Origin: Roseinatronobacter monicus
Lineage (GTDB): Bacteria; Pseudomonadota; Alphaproteobacteria; Rhodobacterales; Rhodobacteraceae
Direction: 5' to 3'
Assembly: GCF_006716865.1 (NCBI RefSeq)
Contig: NZ_VFPT01000001.1
Span: forward strand, 1,855,001-1,919,000
Length of the DNA: 64,000 nucleotides
In this document: in pieces, positions 34,353-43,034 of the stretch
Layout of the letters: each line of letters starts with the position of its first letter
Numbering within the stretch: position 1 is the first letter of the stretch
Position numbers and translations under genes: made by a program
Notes under the pieces: model-generated
Told to the model about the DNA's origin: nothing
Databases searched by the model: none
What the model saw: the letters and a program-made list of their open reading frames with translations, nothing else

Positions 34353-35246
34353 CTACAGCGCGTCCGTCTGCGGCAGGGTCGCCCGTATGCGCCTGACCTG
34401 CACCAGCATCACCAGATTTGACACCAGCAGCACACAGATCACCAGCCCGCCGCCCACCAGCGCCCACGGGCCGGGGTCTTCGCCAATGGCGAACCAGACC
34501 AGCAGCGGCGCCAGAACCGATTCCAGCAAGATCAGCAACGACACCTCTGCCGAACTCAGATACCGTGGTCCCAGCACCATCAGCCCCGCCGCAAAAGCGA
34601 TGAAGACACCGTGGCCCAGCAAAAGCGGCCATTGCGCCGCCACAGGGGCCATCACATCGGTAAACGGCAAGATCAGCAGCGCCGCCCCGATCATCGCAAT
34701 CGGCACGGCGGGCAACATCGACCTTGTACGCAACCCCCGCACCGCAGTCAGGGCCGCCGCGAAAGACGCCGATACCGCCAACGCCACCAGATCGCCCTGC
34801 CACGTGGCCCCTGCCCGCTCATGCGAGCCCCACAAGATCACGCCAAGGCCCACAAACACCCCCAGCATCGTCCAGACCATACGTCTGGAAATCGGCTCGC
34901 CCAACCAAATCCGGCTGAAAATGGCTGCAAAAACTGGCATTGCGGCCAGAATAAACACCACATTCGCCACGCTTGTCAGGGAAACCGCCAACACAAAGCC
35001 CGGTGCAGAGATGCCGAAAAACAGGATATAGCCAAGTGTGGGCCGCCCTGCGCGCAACACCTGCCCGAACGCCCCCACCCCTTCGCGCATCAGCACAAAG
35101 CCAAGGATCAACCCGCCCCCGATCAGCCCGCGCCAAAATGCGATGGCCAGCGCATCCGCGTCGATCAGCCGGATAAAGAGTGAGTCGGGCACAATGAACA
35201 GCACGCCCAGCGTGGTGATCAACAACCCTTTCAGATGGCTATTCAT
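34353..35246 (-). CDS. DMT-superfamily permease, EamA domains
   Basis: A 297-residue membrane protein with ten hydrophobic helices in two EamA halves. Features are PDSLFIRLIDADALAIAFWRG-like first-repeat sequence, SVANVVFILAAMPVFAAIFS (end of repeat 1), and YLSSAEVSLLILLESVLAPLLVW in repeat 2. The start at 35246 gives the typical short N-terminus; longer frames extend into the neighbour's promoter. It is a different member from the one at 18.8 kb. Substrate unknown. Confidence 0.88.
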   Translation of the reverse strand: MNSHLKGLLITTLGVLFIVPDSLFIRLIDADALAIAFWRGLIGGGLILGFVLMREGVGAFGQVLRAGRPTLGYILFFGISAPGFVLAVSLTSVANVVFILAAMPVFAAIFSRIWLGEPISRRMVWTMLGVFVGLGVILWGSHERAGATWQGDLVALAVSASFAAALTAVRGLRTRSMLPAVPIAMIGAALLILPFTDVMAPVAAQWPLLLGHGVFIAFAAGLMVLGPRYLSSAEVSLLILLESVLAPLLVWFAIGEDPGPWALVGGGLVICVLLVSNLVMLVQVRRIRATLPQTDAL

Positions 35247-35351
35247 GCGACAGTCCTGCGCGCGGGCATTGCGGGTGTCAAGCGCGTAACTCTTTCCTTT
35301 TGGCGCAGGATCTGGGCCTATGGGGGACATGTCACAACAAGGCCACGCCCG

Positions 35352-35714
35352 ATGATTCATGCCCTGACCCTGATCCTTGCCTGCCAGCTTGCGGGCGAAG
35401 CGCTGGCCCGCCTGTTCGGCTGGCCCGTTCCCGGCCCGGTTCTGGGCATGGCGCTGTTATTTGCGCTGATGCTGGCCTCGGTGCGGGTGGCGGAACTGGT
35501 CACGCCCACAGGGACAGGCATTCTGCGCCATCTGTCGCTTTTGTTTGTGCCTGCGGGTGTGGGGGTGGTCGGGCATTTGCAGCAACTTGGCACCAACGGG
35601 TTGGGCCTTGCACTGGCGCTGATCGTCTCGACGGTGCTGGCGCTTGGCGCAGGGGCCGGGGCGTTCGTGCTTGTGGCGCGGCTGACTGGCGACAAGGGCA
35701 GCGAAGATGTTTGA
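35352..35714 (+). CDS. CidA/LrgA family membrane protein
   Basis: A 120-residue protein with four hydrophobic helices. The family sequence FGWPVPGPVLGMALLFALML is at about residues 22-41, with HLSLLFVPAGVGVVGHL later. LrgA/CidA proteins were first described as holin-like controllers of autolysis and more recently linked to export or uptake of small carboxylates such as pyruvate. It overlaps the LrgB-like gene by 8 bp. Confidence 0.88.
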   Translation: MIHALTLILACQLAGEALARLFGWPVPGPVLGMALLFALMLASVRVAELVTPTGTGILRHLSLLFVPAGVGVVGHLQQLGTNGLGLALALIVSTVLALGAGAGAFVLVARLTGDKGSEDV

Positions 35715-36423
35715 ATTTGCGGAAATCTGGTCCTATCTGGCCGCAAGCCCGCTGATCTGGCTGACAGCGACGCTGATCGCCTATGTGATCGGTGACGCCT
35801 TGGCACAGGCCGCAGGCCGCGCACCGCTGGCAAACCCTGTGCTGATTGCGGTGATCCTGCTGGCGGCGTTGTTGTGGCTGACCCAGACCAGCTACGCCAC
35901 CTATTTCGAGGGCGCGCAATTCGTGCATTTCCTGCTTGGCCCCGCAACCGTCGCGCTGGCCATCCCGCTATGGCAACAACGCCATGCCGTGCGCCGCGCC
36001 TTTCTGCCCATCTGTGCGGCGTTGCTGGCAGGCAGCGTCACGGCTGTGCTGTCGGCGCTGGCAATCGGCCATGCTCTTGGCCTCAGCCCGCAGCTTCTGG
36101 CCACTCTTGCGCCCAAAAGCACCACAGCGCCGGTGGCCTTGGGCATCAGCCAAAGCCTTGGCGGCTCTCCCACGCTGACCGCAGTGCTGGTGATCCTGAC
36201 AGGCATGATCGGCGCGATTGTGGTCACGCCTTTGATGAACACCTTGCGCATCCGCGACTGGCGCGCGCGTGGGTTGGCGGTGGGGGTGGCGGCGCATGGC
36301 ATCGGCACGGCGCGGGCGTTTCAGGTCAATCCGCAGGCGGGTGCCTTCGCAGGGATCGGCATGGCGCTCAACGCGATGCTGACGGCGTTTCTGGCCCCTT
36401 GGGCGCTTGGGTTGTTTATGTGA
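35707..36423 (+). CDS. LrgB family membrane protein
   Basis: A 238-residue partner of the LrgA-like protein. It has about eight hydrophobic helices, the FEGAQFVHFLLGPATVALAIP motif typical of LrgB, APKSTTAPVALGISQSLGG, and the C-terminal AHGIGTARAFQVNPQAGAF block. The pair probably forms one membrane complex; the physiological substrate is not known. No lytS/lytR-like regulator is nearby. Confidence 0.9.
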   Translation: MFEFAEIWSYLAASPLIWLTATLIAYVIGDALAQAAGRAPLANPVLIAVILLAALLWLTQTSYATYFEGAQFVHFLLGPATVALAIPLWQQRHAVRRAFLPICAALLAGSVTAVLSALAIGHALGLSPQLLATLAPKSTTAPVALGISQSLGGSPTLTAVLVILTGMIGAIVVTPLMNTLRIRDWRARGLAVGVAAHGIGTARAFQVNPQAGAFAGIGMALNAMLTAFLAPWALGLFM

Positions 36424-36501
36424 AAGCCCATTTCAACAGATGAAAAAACTTGCGCAGGCCAGAGGTCCGCGAGAGGCCCCTTTTTTCACCTGATGAAAAA
36501 C

Positions 36502-36975
36502 CTATCCATGTTCTTTCATCAACCGGCGCTTTTGCTTGTCCCAGTCACGCTTGGCCTCGGTCGCGCGTTTATCGGCCAGTTTCTTGCCCTTGGCGACCGC
36601 GATCTTCAGCTTCACCAGCCCGCGATGGTTGAAATACATCACCAGCGGCACAAGGGTCATGCCATCCTTGGCGGTGGCCGCCCAAAGCCGCGCCAATTCG
36701 CGGTTAGAGGCCAGCAATTTGCGGCGGCGGCGCTCGTCATGGCCGAAGGTCTTGGCCTGTTTGTAGGGCGCGATATAGGAATTGACCAACCACAGCTCGC
36801 CATTCTCGACACTGGCATAGCTTTCGGCGATATTCGCCTGCCCCACACGCAATGACTTGACCTCGGACCCCAACAGCATGATCCCGCATTCGAGGTCATA
36901 CTCGATAGCGTAATCATACCGCGCGCGGCGGTTTTCAGCGATGATCTTGTAATTCGGGTCTGATTTTTCGGCCAT
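36502..36975 (-). CDS. smpB: SsrA-binding protein SmpB
   Basis: Binds tmRNA and delivers it to stalled ribosomes. The 157-residue product has [20 protein letters not shown] near the N-terminus, then GSEVKSLR, and the C-terminal basic tail [23 protein letters not shown] that enters the mRNA channel. It is convergent with lrgB. No tmRNA gene was seen nearby. Confidence 0.95.
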   Translation of the reverse strand: MAEKSDPNYKIIAENRRARYDYAIEYDLECGIMLLGSEVKSLRVGQANIAESYASVENGELWLVNSYIAPYKQAKTFGHDERRRRKLLASNRELARLWAATAKDGMTLVPLVMYFNHRGLVKLKIAVAKGKKLADKRATEAKRDWDKQKRRLMKEHG

Positions 36976-37008
36976 GATCTTGCAGATAAGGGGCGCGTGC
37001 CGCGCTGT

Positions 37009-37716
37009 CTAGGGCTTGAGCCGCACTTGCATTGCATTGCCCGCAGATTTCCGCAATTCAAACGCCCCCGTGCGCGCGACCAGTTCACTCAGTTTCGCGC
37101 AGCCATAATTGCGGCTGTCGAAATCGGGATTGGCGGCGACAATGAACTGCCCAAGCGGCCCCAGAGAGAACCACTCTTCGTCCTTGTCGATATGCGCCAT
37201 CGCCGCCTTGATCAGCGGCACCGCCTGCGCAGGCGCGGCTTTCTTGTCCTTGCCGGTGGGGTTCGGTTCTGTCTCGGGCAGGATATTCTCGACAAAGATA
37301 AACCGTTTGCAGGCCTTGCGAAACGCCTCTGGCGTCTTTTGCTGGCCGATGCCGTAGACATCCAGCCCCTGTTCGCGGATGCGCGAGGCAAGTCGCGTAA
37401 AATCGCTGTCGGAACTGACCAGAACAAACCCGTCGAAGCGCCCTGAATGCAGCAAATCCATCGCATCAATCACCAGTGCGATATCGCTGGAGTTTTTGCC
37501 CACGGTATTGGCGGGCTGGTGATGCGGTACCAGCGCCAGCATCGGCAGTTTGTCCTGCCAGCCTGACATTTGCTGGCGCGAGAAATCGCCATAAATGCGC
37601 CGCACACTGGCCTCTCCCAGCGAGGCGATTTCCTCGAAAATCGCCTCGGCCCATCTGGGCGAGGAATTGTCAGCGTCGATCAGAACGGCAAGCAGCGGAA
37701 TCCCTGCGCGGGCCAT
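37009..37716 (-). CDS. NYN domain (LabA/DUF88) protein with C-terminal OST-HTH/LOTUS-like domain
   Basis: A 235-residue protein. The N-terminal NYN (PIN-like) domain has conserved aspartates: VLIDADNSSP, KNSSDIALVIDAMDLLHSG and VLVSSDSDFTRLASRIRE. The C-terminal part (residues about 165-235) resembles a LOTUS/OST-HTH domain, often RNA-binding. This points to a ribonuclease with an RNA-binding module. Two ATGs are in frame; AGGAG at 37725-37729 is 8 nt from the one at 37716 and only 2 nt from the one at 37722. Confidence 0.88.
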   Translation of the reverse strand: MARAGIPLLAVLIDADNSSPRWAEAIFEEIASLGEASVRRIYGDFSRQQMSGWQDKLPMLALVPHHQPANTVGKNSSDIALVIDAMDLLHSGRFDGFVLVSSDSDFTRLASRIREQGLDVYGIGQQKTPEAFRKACKRFIFVENILPETEPNPTGKDKKAAPAQAVPLIKAAMAHIDKDEEWFSLGPLGQFIVAANPDFDSRNYGCAKLSELVARTGAFELRKSAGNAMQVRLKP

Positions 37717-37746
37717 AAGCATAACTCCTGTATTTCTGTCACCCTG

Positions 37747-38241
37747 TCACAGTTGACGGTACATCACCAGCGCATCGACATAGCCCAGCTTGGGATGGTG
37801 AAACGCGCCCGGCAAGCGGCCCACCACGTCAAACCCATGCGACTGCCACAAGGCCACGGCGCGGGTGTTGCTTTCCACCACGCAATTGAACTGCATGGCG
37901 CGGAAGCCTGCGGCGCGTGCTGTTTCCAGCGCATGCAGCAGCATCGCCCGCGCGATACCCCGCCCCTGCGCCGCAGCGTCGGTGACAAAGCCGCAATTGC
38001 ACACATGCGCGCCCCCGCCTTGTTGGTTCGGGCAGATATAATAGCTGCCCAGTACCTTGTCCTCCACCGTGGCGACAAAGGCGCGGTGCGTGCCTTTGCA
38101 CCACCAGTCCAGCGCATCCGCGCGGCTGATGGCCGGGTCAATTGCATAAGTGTCGCCCGCGCGAAACACAGGCTCCAGCATCGCCCAGAGCGACGGATAT
38201 TCCGCGTCCTTGATAGGCCGGATATGGATGCTGTCATTCAC
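37747..38241 (-). CDS. GNAT-family N-acetyltransferase
   Basis: A 164-residue acetyl-CoA-dependent acetyltransferase. It has motif A (DAAAQGRGIARAMLLHALE) and the C-terminal FNCVVESNTRAVALWQSHGF of motif B. The start is taken as the GTG at 38241, because no ATG gives the IHIRPIKDAEY first strand; it overlaps the stop of the upstream exported protein by 8 bp. Acceptor substrate unknown. Confidence 0.85.
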   Translation of the reverse strand: MNDSIHIRPIKDAEYPSLWAMLEPVFRAGDTYAIDPAISRADALDWWCKGTHRAFVATVEDKVLGSYYICPNQQGGGAHVCNCGFVTDAAAQGRGIARAMLLHALETARAAGFRAMQFNCVVESNTRAVALWQSHGFDVVGRLPGAFHHPKLGYVDALVMYRQL

Positions 38242-38638
38242 GTTCAATACCCGCGCATTCTGCCCCGTCCGTGGCCATTGCAACAATGGCATCTGCCAGA
38301 TCGGCCTCGGGGATCGTGTGGACGAAGACTCCGCTGTCGATCTGCGCCATGATGACAGCTTCAGACAGAACCGTATCGCACACCGACGTGACAACCCTCT
38401 CGCCGAGTGCGGTTTCGGTGAAGGCCATGAAACCCGAACGGTCATCGCCCGTCATCTGATAGTGCATCTGGCCGCCGCCCGCCGGGTCATGGACGATGTC
38501 CATATCTTGCAACGCGACCGAAAACTGGCTTGTCGCTGCGTGAAACTCCAGCATGATCTCCGACGCGTCGGCGGTGGCGGGGCCTGCTGCCACAACTCCC
38601 AGCGCGCCGGACACAATCAGGGGACGAAGGCAGATCAA
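38234..38638 (-). CDS. Hypothetical exported protein
   Basis: A 134-residue product with a probable Sec signal peptide ([17 protein letters not shown]). The mature part has [21 protein letters not shown] and one cysteine pair (about 89 and 128). No family was recognised. The likely start is the TTG at 38638, overlapping the stop of the formaldehyde dehydrogenase gene (TTGA). This overlap and the continuing overlap with the GNAT gene favour a coupled transcript. Confidence 0.65.
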   Translation of the reverse strand: MICLRPLIVSGALGVVAAGPATADASEIMLEFHAATSQFSVALQDMDIVHDPAGGGQMHYQMTGDDRSGFMAFTETALGERVVTSVCDTVLSEAVIMAQIDSGVFVHTIPEADLADAIVAMATDGAECAGIERE

Positions 38639-39762
38639 AACTCGACCACCGCCCTGATGGATTTGCCTTCATGCATCAGATCGAACCCGTCATTGATCTG
38701 GTCGAGTGTCAGCTTGTGGGTGATCATCGAGTCGATCTCGATCTTGCCATTCATGTACCAGTCCACAAATTTCGGCACATCACTGCGCCCCTTCGCCCCG
38801 CCAAACGCCGTGCCTTTCCACACGCGCCCCGTGACCAACTGAAAAGGCCGGGTCGAGATTTCCGCACCCGCAGGGGCCACGCCGATAATGACCGACACAC
38901 CCCAGCCCCGGTGGCTGCATTCCAGCGCGTCGCGCATCACCTTCACATTGCCTGTCGCATCAAACGAATAATCCACGCCGCCAATCGCGTCATCGCCGCG
39001 CTGCGTCAGTTTCACAATCTCAGCCACCACATTCTCGACCTTGGACGGGTTGATGAAATGCGTCATGCCGAATTTGCGCGCCATCTCTTCCTTGCCGTCA
39101 TTCAGGTCGACCCCGATGATCATATCCGCACCCGCCATGCGCAGACCCTGAATGACGTTGAGGCCAATGCCCCCCAGCCCGAACACCGCCGCAGTGGACC
39201 CGATCTCAACCCCTGCTGTGTTGATGACCGCGCCAATGCCGGTCGTCACGCCGCAGCCGATATAGCAGATCTTGTCAAAGGGCGCGTCGTCGCGCACCTT
39301 GGCCAGTGCGATTTCCGGCATGACTGTGTGATTGGCAAAGGTCGAGCAGCCCATATAGTGATAGATCGGCGTGCCATCGAGCATCGAAAACCGCGTCGTG
39401 CCATCGGGCATCAGCCCTTGGCCTTGGGTGCCGCGAATGGCGGTGCAGAGGTTGGTCTTGCCTGAGCGGCAGGAATAGCATTCGCGGCATTCGGGCGTGT
39501 AAAGCGGGATGACATGATCGCCCGGTTTCAGGGTTGTGACCCCTTCGCCGACCTCGATCACGATGCCTGCGCCCTCATGACCCAGAATGGAGGGGAACAG
39601 CCCTTCGGGGTCCGCGCCCGAGCGGGTGAATTCATCCGTATGGCAAATGCCTGTTGCCTTGATCTCAATCAGAACCTCGCCCGCCTTCGGGCCGTCAAGG
39701 TTCACCTCCATGATCGTCAGCGGTTTTCCGGCCTCTAGGGCCACGGCGGCACGTGTGCGCAT
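38635..39762 (-). CDS. frmA: S-(hydroxymethyl)glutathione dehydrogenase / class III alcohol dehydrogenase
   Basis: NAD-dependent, zinc-containing enzyme that oxidises S-hydroxymethylglutathione, the glutathione adduct of formaldehyde. The 375-residue product has the catalytic zinc region [14 protein letters not shown] and LGHEGAG, the structural zinc cluster [15 protein letters not shown], and the nucleotide fold [14 protein letters not shown]. The ATG at 39762 follows a GGGGAG site. It could dispose of formaldehyde from sarcosine oxidase; that link is inference. S-formylglutathione hydrolase is not next to it. Confidence 0.94.
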   Translation of the reverse strand: MRTRAAVALEAGKPLTIMEVNLDGPKAGEVLIEIKATGICHTDEFTRSGADPEGLFPSILGHEGAGIVIEVGEGVTTLKPGDHVIPLYTPECRECYSCRSGKTNLCTAIRGTQGQGLMPDGTTRFSMLDGTPIYHYMGCSTFANHTVMPEIALAKVRDDAPFDKICYIGCGVTTGIGAVINTAGVEIGSTAAVFGLGGIGLNVIQGLRMAGADMIIGVDLNDGKEEMARKFGMTHFINPSKVENVVAEIVKLTQRGDDAIGGVDYSFDATGNVKVMRDALECSHRGWGVSVIIGVAPAGAEISTRPFQLVTGRVWKGTAFGGAKGRSDVPKFVDWYMNGKIEIDSMITHKLTLDQINDGFDLMHEGKSIRAVVEF

Positions 39763-39907
39763 GTTTTTTCTCCCCATATCTTGCTGGCGCTACCATGACG
39801 CAAATGCAAACCCCAGCGCAAGCACAAGAACGCCGGTTTGCAGCTTGAAACCGCCGCGCACAGCTAAGGCTTGATTTTCCGCGCCCGCCGCCTCACACTC
39901 CCGTGTG

Positions 39908-40243
39908 ATGAATATGCAAACACCTTTTCGCAGCACCGATCAGCAGGTCAGCTTTGACCGGCGCGAACTTGGTGTGATCTTGTCACTTTACGGTCGCATG
40001 GTGGCAGCGGGGGAATGGCGCGATTACGGGATTTCCTGCCTGCGCGCCTCGGCCGTGTTTTCGGTGTTCCGGCGCACCGCTGAGCACCCGCTTTACCGGA
40101 TCGAGAAACACCCTGACCTGCGCAACCGCCAAGGCATGTATTGCGTGATCGGGATGGACGGGCAGATCCTCAAGCGCGGGCATGATCTGGCGCAGGTGCT
40201 CAAGGTGCTGGAACGCAAGATGCTGCGCGTCATCAAGGATTAG
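39908..40243 (+). CDS. DUF2794 domain protein
   Basis: A 111-residue protein found across alphaproteobacteria. It has VSFDRRELGVILSLYGRMV, then WRDYGISCLRASAVFSVFRR and HPLYRIEKHPDLRNRQGMY. The function is unknown. A GTG at 39905 is an alternative start. It stands alone between the divergent formaldehyde dehydrogenase gene and argD. Confidence 0.9.
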   Translation: MNMQTPFRSTDQQVSFDRRELGVILSLYGRMVAAGEWRDYGISCLRASAVFSVFRRTAEHPLYRIEKHPDLRNRQGMYCVIGMDGQILKRGHDLAQVLKVLERKMLRVIKD

Positions 40244-40454
40244 GGGATTTACAGCGCCCTGCGCAGTTGCTAATCGATATGCATGAACAGTCTGACCCCC
40301 TCTGCATCTGCCCTGCGACGCCGCTGAGCGCGCGACTGTTCACTTGCGCGCCTGTCACCGACATGGCGCGACATTCAACCTCTCCGAAAAACCTGTGTTG
40401 ACTTGACCCTCTTGCTTTGGCAGGTCAGTGCTTTGCCTGAACGGGACCATATCC

Positions 40455-41630
40455 ATGAACGCACCCTTCCCCGCGCTATTGCCCACCTATAACCGCACGC
40501 CGCTGAGTTTTGTCCGCGGCGAAGGCAGCTGGCTGATCGAGGAGTCGGGCGCGCGATATCTGGACCTGACCTCTGGAATTGCCGTGAATGCGCTGGGGCA
40601 TGCGCATCCCGCTTTGGTCGACGTATTGCATACGCAGGCGCAGGCGTTGTGGCATGTCTCGAACCTGTACCGCATTCCTGCGCAAGAAGCGCTGGCGCAG
40701 GCGCTGGTTGACCAGACCTTTGCCGACACTGCGTTTTTCACCAATTCCGGCACCGAGGCGGCTGAACTGGCCATCAAGATGGTGCGCAAATACTGGTCTG
40801 ATCTGGGGGCCGAGCGTCCCACCATCCTGACCTTTGAGGGCGCGTTTCACGGCCGCTCCACCGGGGCCATCGCCGCCGCCGGGTCCGAGAAGATGACCAA
40901 GGGGTTTGGCCCGCTAATGCCCGGATTCAAAACCCTGGCCTGGGGCGATCATGACGCACTGCGCGCCGCCCTTGATACATCGGTCGCCGCTGTGATGATC
41001 GAGCCTGTTCAGGGCGAAGGCGGCATCCGCCCCCTGCCCGACCAATGCCTCAAGGGGCTGCGCGATTTGTGCGACCAGACTGGCGCGCTTCTGGTGCTGG
41101 ATGAAGTGCAATGCGGCATGGGGCGCACGGGCAAGCTGTTCGCCCATGAATGGGCCGGTATCGCACCCGATATCATGATGGTCGCCAAGGGCATTGGCGG
41201 CGGCTTTCCACTGGGCGCGGTGCTGGCCACCGCGAAGGCCGCATCCGGCATGGGGGCGGGCACGCATGGCTCTACCTATGGCGGCAACCCGCTGGCCTGC
41301 GCGGTGGGCGCCAAGGTCGTCGAGATCATCACCACAGACGGGTTTCTGGACGCGGTCAGCGCCAAGGGCGCGCTGATGCGTCAGCGCCTCGAAGGGCTGG
41401 TCGCCAGCCATCCCGACATCTTCGAGGAGGTGCGCGGTCAGGGCTTGATTCTGGGCCTGAAATGCCGCGCTCCGAATACCGAGATCGTCAAGGCGGCGCA
41501 GGCGGCCTTGCTGCTGACGGTTCCGGCGGCTGACAATGTCATCCGCCTGTTGCCGCCCCTGACCATAACCGAAGATGAGATCACCGAAGCCCTTGTGCGC
41601 CTTGACCGCGCGGCGGCGTCGCTGTCCTGA
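40455..41630 (+). CDS. argD: Acetylornithine/succinyldiaminopimelate aminotransferase
   Basis: PLP-dependent class III aminotransferase of arginine (and often lysine) synthesis, 391 residues. The N-terminus PTYNRTPLSFVRGEGSWL, the TNSGTEAAELAIK motif (96-108), LLVLDEVQCGMGRTGK and the PLP lysine (Lys245 in MMVAKGIGGGFPLGA) are all present. The next gene is argF, 73 bp downstream with a hairpin repeat between. The start at 40455 was preferred to an in-frame start at 40428. Confidence 0.95.
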   Translation: MNAPFPALLPTYNRTPLSFVRGEGSWLIEESGARYLDLTSGIAVNALGHAHPALVDVLHTQAQALWHVSNLYRIPAQEALAQALVDQTFADTAFFTNSGTEAAELAIKMVRKYWSDLGAERPTILTFEGAFHGRSTGAIAAAGSEKMTKGFGPLMPGFKTLAWGDHDALRAALDTSVAAVMIEPVQGEGGIRPLPDQCLKGLRDLCDQTGALLVLDEVQCGMGRTGKLFAHEWAGIAPDIMMVAKGIGGGFPLGAVLATAKAASGMGAGTHGSTYGGNPLACAVGAKVVEIITTDGFLDAVSAKGALMRQRLEGLVASHPDIFEEVRGQGLILGLKCRAPNTEIVKAAQAALLLTVPAADNVIRLLPPLTITEDEITEALVRLDRAAASLS

Positions 41631-41676
41631 TTTTCTTGCTCCAAATACTCCGGGAGCGCGAGGGCAGCGCCCTCGC
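41631..41676 (-). repeat. Hairpin-plus-tail intergenic repeat, copy A
   Basis: Starts right after the argD stop. The tail read on the minus strand is CCCGGAGTATTTGGAGCAAG plus AAAA; the hairpin is GCGAGGGC (41658-41665) with GCCCTCGC (41669-41676) and a 3-nt loop. Copy B at 49267-49312 is in the opposite orientation and matches 23 of 24 bases in the tail, while the hairpin arms differ in sequence but keep the pairing. This suggests a structured element, possibly a bidirectional terminator. Confidence 0.75.
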
Positions 41677-41703
41677 ACCCCCCTTTGAGAGGCCTTGAGT
41701 CCG

Positions 41704-42630
41704 ATGCCGCATTTTCTAGACATCCACACCACCGACAAGACCGCGCTGCGCGCCATGATCGATCAGGCGCATACCATGAAAGCCGCGCGCAATGGCCGCC
41801 CCAAAGGCACGCCAGACGCGGCGCAACCGCTGAAAAACCACATGGTCGCGCTGATTTTCGAGAAACCCTCGACCCGCACGCGCGTCAGTTTCGATGTCGG
41901 CGTGCGCCAGATGGGCGGGCAGACCATGGTACTGTCCGGCTCGGAAATGCAGCTGGGGCATGGCGAGACGATTGCCGACACCGCGCGCGTGCTGTCGCGC
42001 TATGTCGATATGATCATGATCCGCACATTCGAGGAATCGGTGCTTCAGGAATTGGCGGAATATGCCTCTGTGCCGGTCATCAACGGGCTGACCAACCGCA
42101 CGCATCCCTGTCAGATCATGGCCGATATCCAGACGTTTGAGGAACATCGTGGCCCGATTGCAGGGCGCAAGGTGGTCTGGTCGGGCGATGGCAATAATGT
42201 CTGCGCCTCGTTCTTGCATGCGGCGGGCCAGTTCGGCTTTGATCTGACCTTCACCGGGCCAGAGCAGTTGGACCCTGACCCTGAATTCGTGGCGCTGGCG
42301 CGGTCGCAAGGGGTGCAGGTCGAGATCATCCGCGACGCAGAACGCGCGGTTGAGGGGGCTGATCTGATTGTGGCCGACACATGGGTCAGCATGCATGACA
42401 GCCAATCCACGCGCGAGCGGCGCCACAACCTGCTGCGCCCCTATCAGGTCAATGACGCGCTGATGGCGCGCGCCAAGCCTGACGCGCTGTTCATGCATTG
42501 CCTGCCCGCCCACCGCGAAGAAGAAGTCACCAATTCGGTCATGGACGGCCCGCAATCGGTTGTGTTTGACGAGGCCGAGAACCGCCTGCATGCGCAAAAG
42601 GCGATCATGCGCTATTGTCTGGGGCTGTGA
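41704..42630 (+). CDS. argF: Ornithine carbamoyltransferase
   Basis: Makes citrulline from ornithine and carbamoyl phosphate, 308 residues. The carbamoyl-phosphate motif STRTR (56-60) and the ornithine-binding [10 protein letters not shown] block are present, with [15 protein letters not shown] between. The ATG at 41704 gives the usual N-terminus ([10 protein letters not shown]). It follows argD, so argD-argF is a two-gene arginine unit. Confidence 0.96.
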   Translation: MPHFLDIHTTDKTALRAMIDQAHTMKAARNGRPKGTPDAAQPLKNHMVALIFEKPSTRTRVSFDVGVRQMGGQTMVLSGSEMQLGHGETIADTARVLSRYVDMIMIRTFEESVLQELAEYASVPVINGLTNRTHPCQIMADIQTFEEHRGPIAGRKVVWSGDGNNVCASFLHAAGQFGFDLTFTGPEQLDPDPEFVALARSQGVQVEIIRDAERAVEGADLIVADTWVSMHDSQSTRERRHNLLRPYQVNDALMARAKPDALFMHCLPAHREEEVTNSVMDGPQSVVFDEAENRLHAQKAIMRYCLGL

Positions 42631-42652
42631 TCCTAGCGGAATATGACACAGA

Positions 42653-42670
42653 CCGCGCATCCCTGCGCGG
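42653..42670 (+). terminator. GC-rich hairpin after argF, first of a duplicated pair
   Basis: CCGCGCA (42653-42659) pairs with TGCGCGG (42664-42670) with a TCCC loop, 22 bp after the argF stop. There is no T-run, so termination is likely only with help of Rho or is incomplete. The same sequence recurs at 42991-43012. Confidence 0.5.
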
Positions 42671-42758
42671 CCTCGGGTTGCAGACAACGACTGTGGGCCA
42701 TTGGAGCGACATTTGAGCGGGCGTATGGCCTCGCCTTTCCCGGCAAGGCGGAGTGGAT

Positions 42759-42926
42759 CAAGCCGCGCAGCGTCGGGCCGCGGTATGGCGATCATACCTT
42801 TCTGCTAAAGTGTTTTATTCTGGCCAAATCCGCGCGAAAGCAAAGCGTTGCGCCTATGTCAGCCAAATCGCCGTGCCCGGGGGCGGCCCGGCGATGCGCG
42901 GCGGCCTTCGGCCTCTATTCCGCGCA
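42759..42926 (+). repeat. Dispersed imperfect repeat, copy 2
   Basis: Matches 29077-29243 in the same orientation, with near-identical outer blocks and a diverged centre. Here the centre reads CATACCTTTCTGCTAAAG instead of the proline-codon-rich sequence of copy 1. Small open frames across both copies do not keep the same reading frame without changes, so a non-coding element is favoured. Confidence 0.75.
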
Positions 42927-42990
42927 GGTACATAGCCTCATCGTCCACAATGCCCCAATTCGTCACACTGCATATCAACCAAAAATCAAA

Positions 42991-43012
42991 GGCCGCGCAT
43001 CCCTGCGCGGCC
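42991..43012 (-). terminator. Terminator-like hairpin after the membrane protein gene
   Basis: GGCCGCGCA (42991-42999) pairs with TGCGCGGCC (43004-43012), TCCC loop. On the minus strand the stem is followed by TTTGATTTTT, fitting a rho-independent terminator for the gene ending at 43035. It may work in both directions, because argF transcription arrives from the other side. Confidence 0.75.
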
Positions 43013-43034
43013 TGTTTGCATCCCGCAGTCTGGC

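Larger units (their letters stand above)
42631..43034. other. Intergenic region between convergent argF and the membrane protein gene
   Basis: No supported gene in 404 bp. It holds two copies of a GC-rich hairpin (42653-42670 and 42991-43012) that share a 21-bp direct repeat beginning CCGCGCATCCCTGCG, and between them copy 2 of the dispersed repeat (42759-42926). The layout suggests that the DNA between the two hairpins was inserted or arose by duplication. Confidence 0.65.

Noticed and set aside
36450..36492. Possible terminator between lrgB and smpB (GGCC motifs and a T6 run)
   Set aside because: The best pairing is only about 4 bp and does not end at the T-run.
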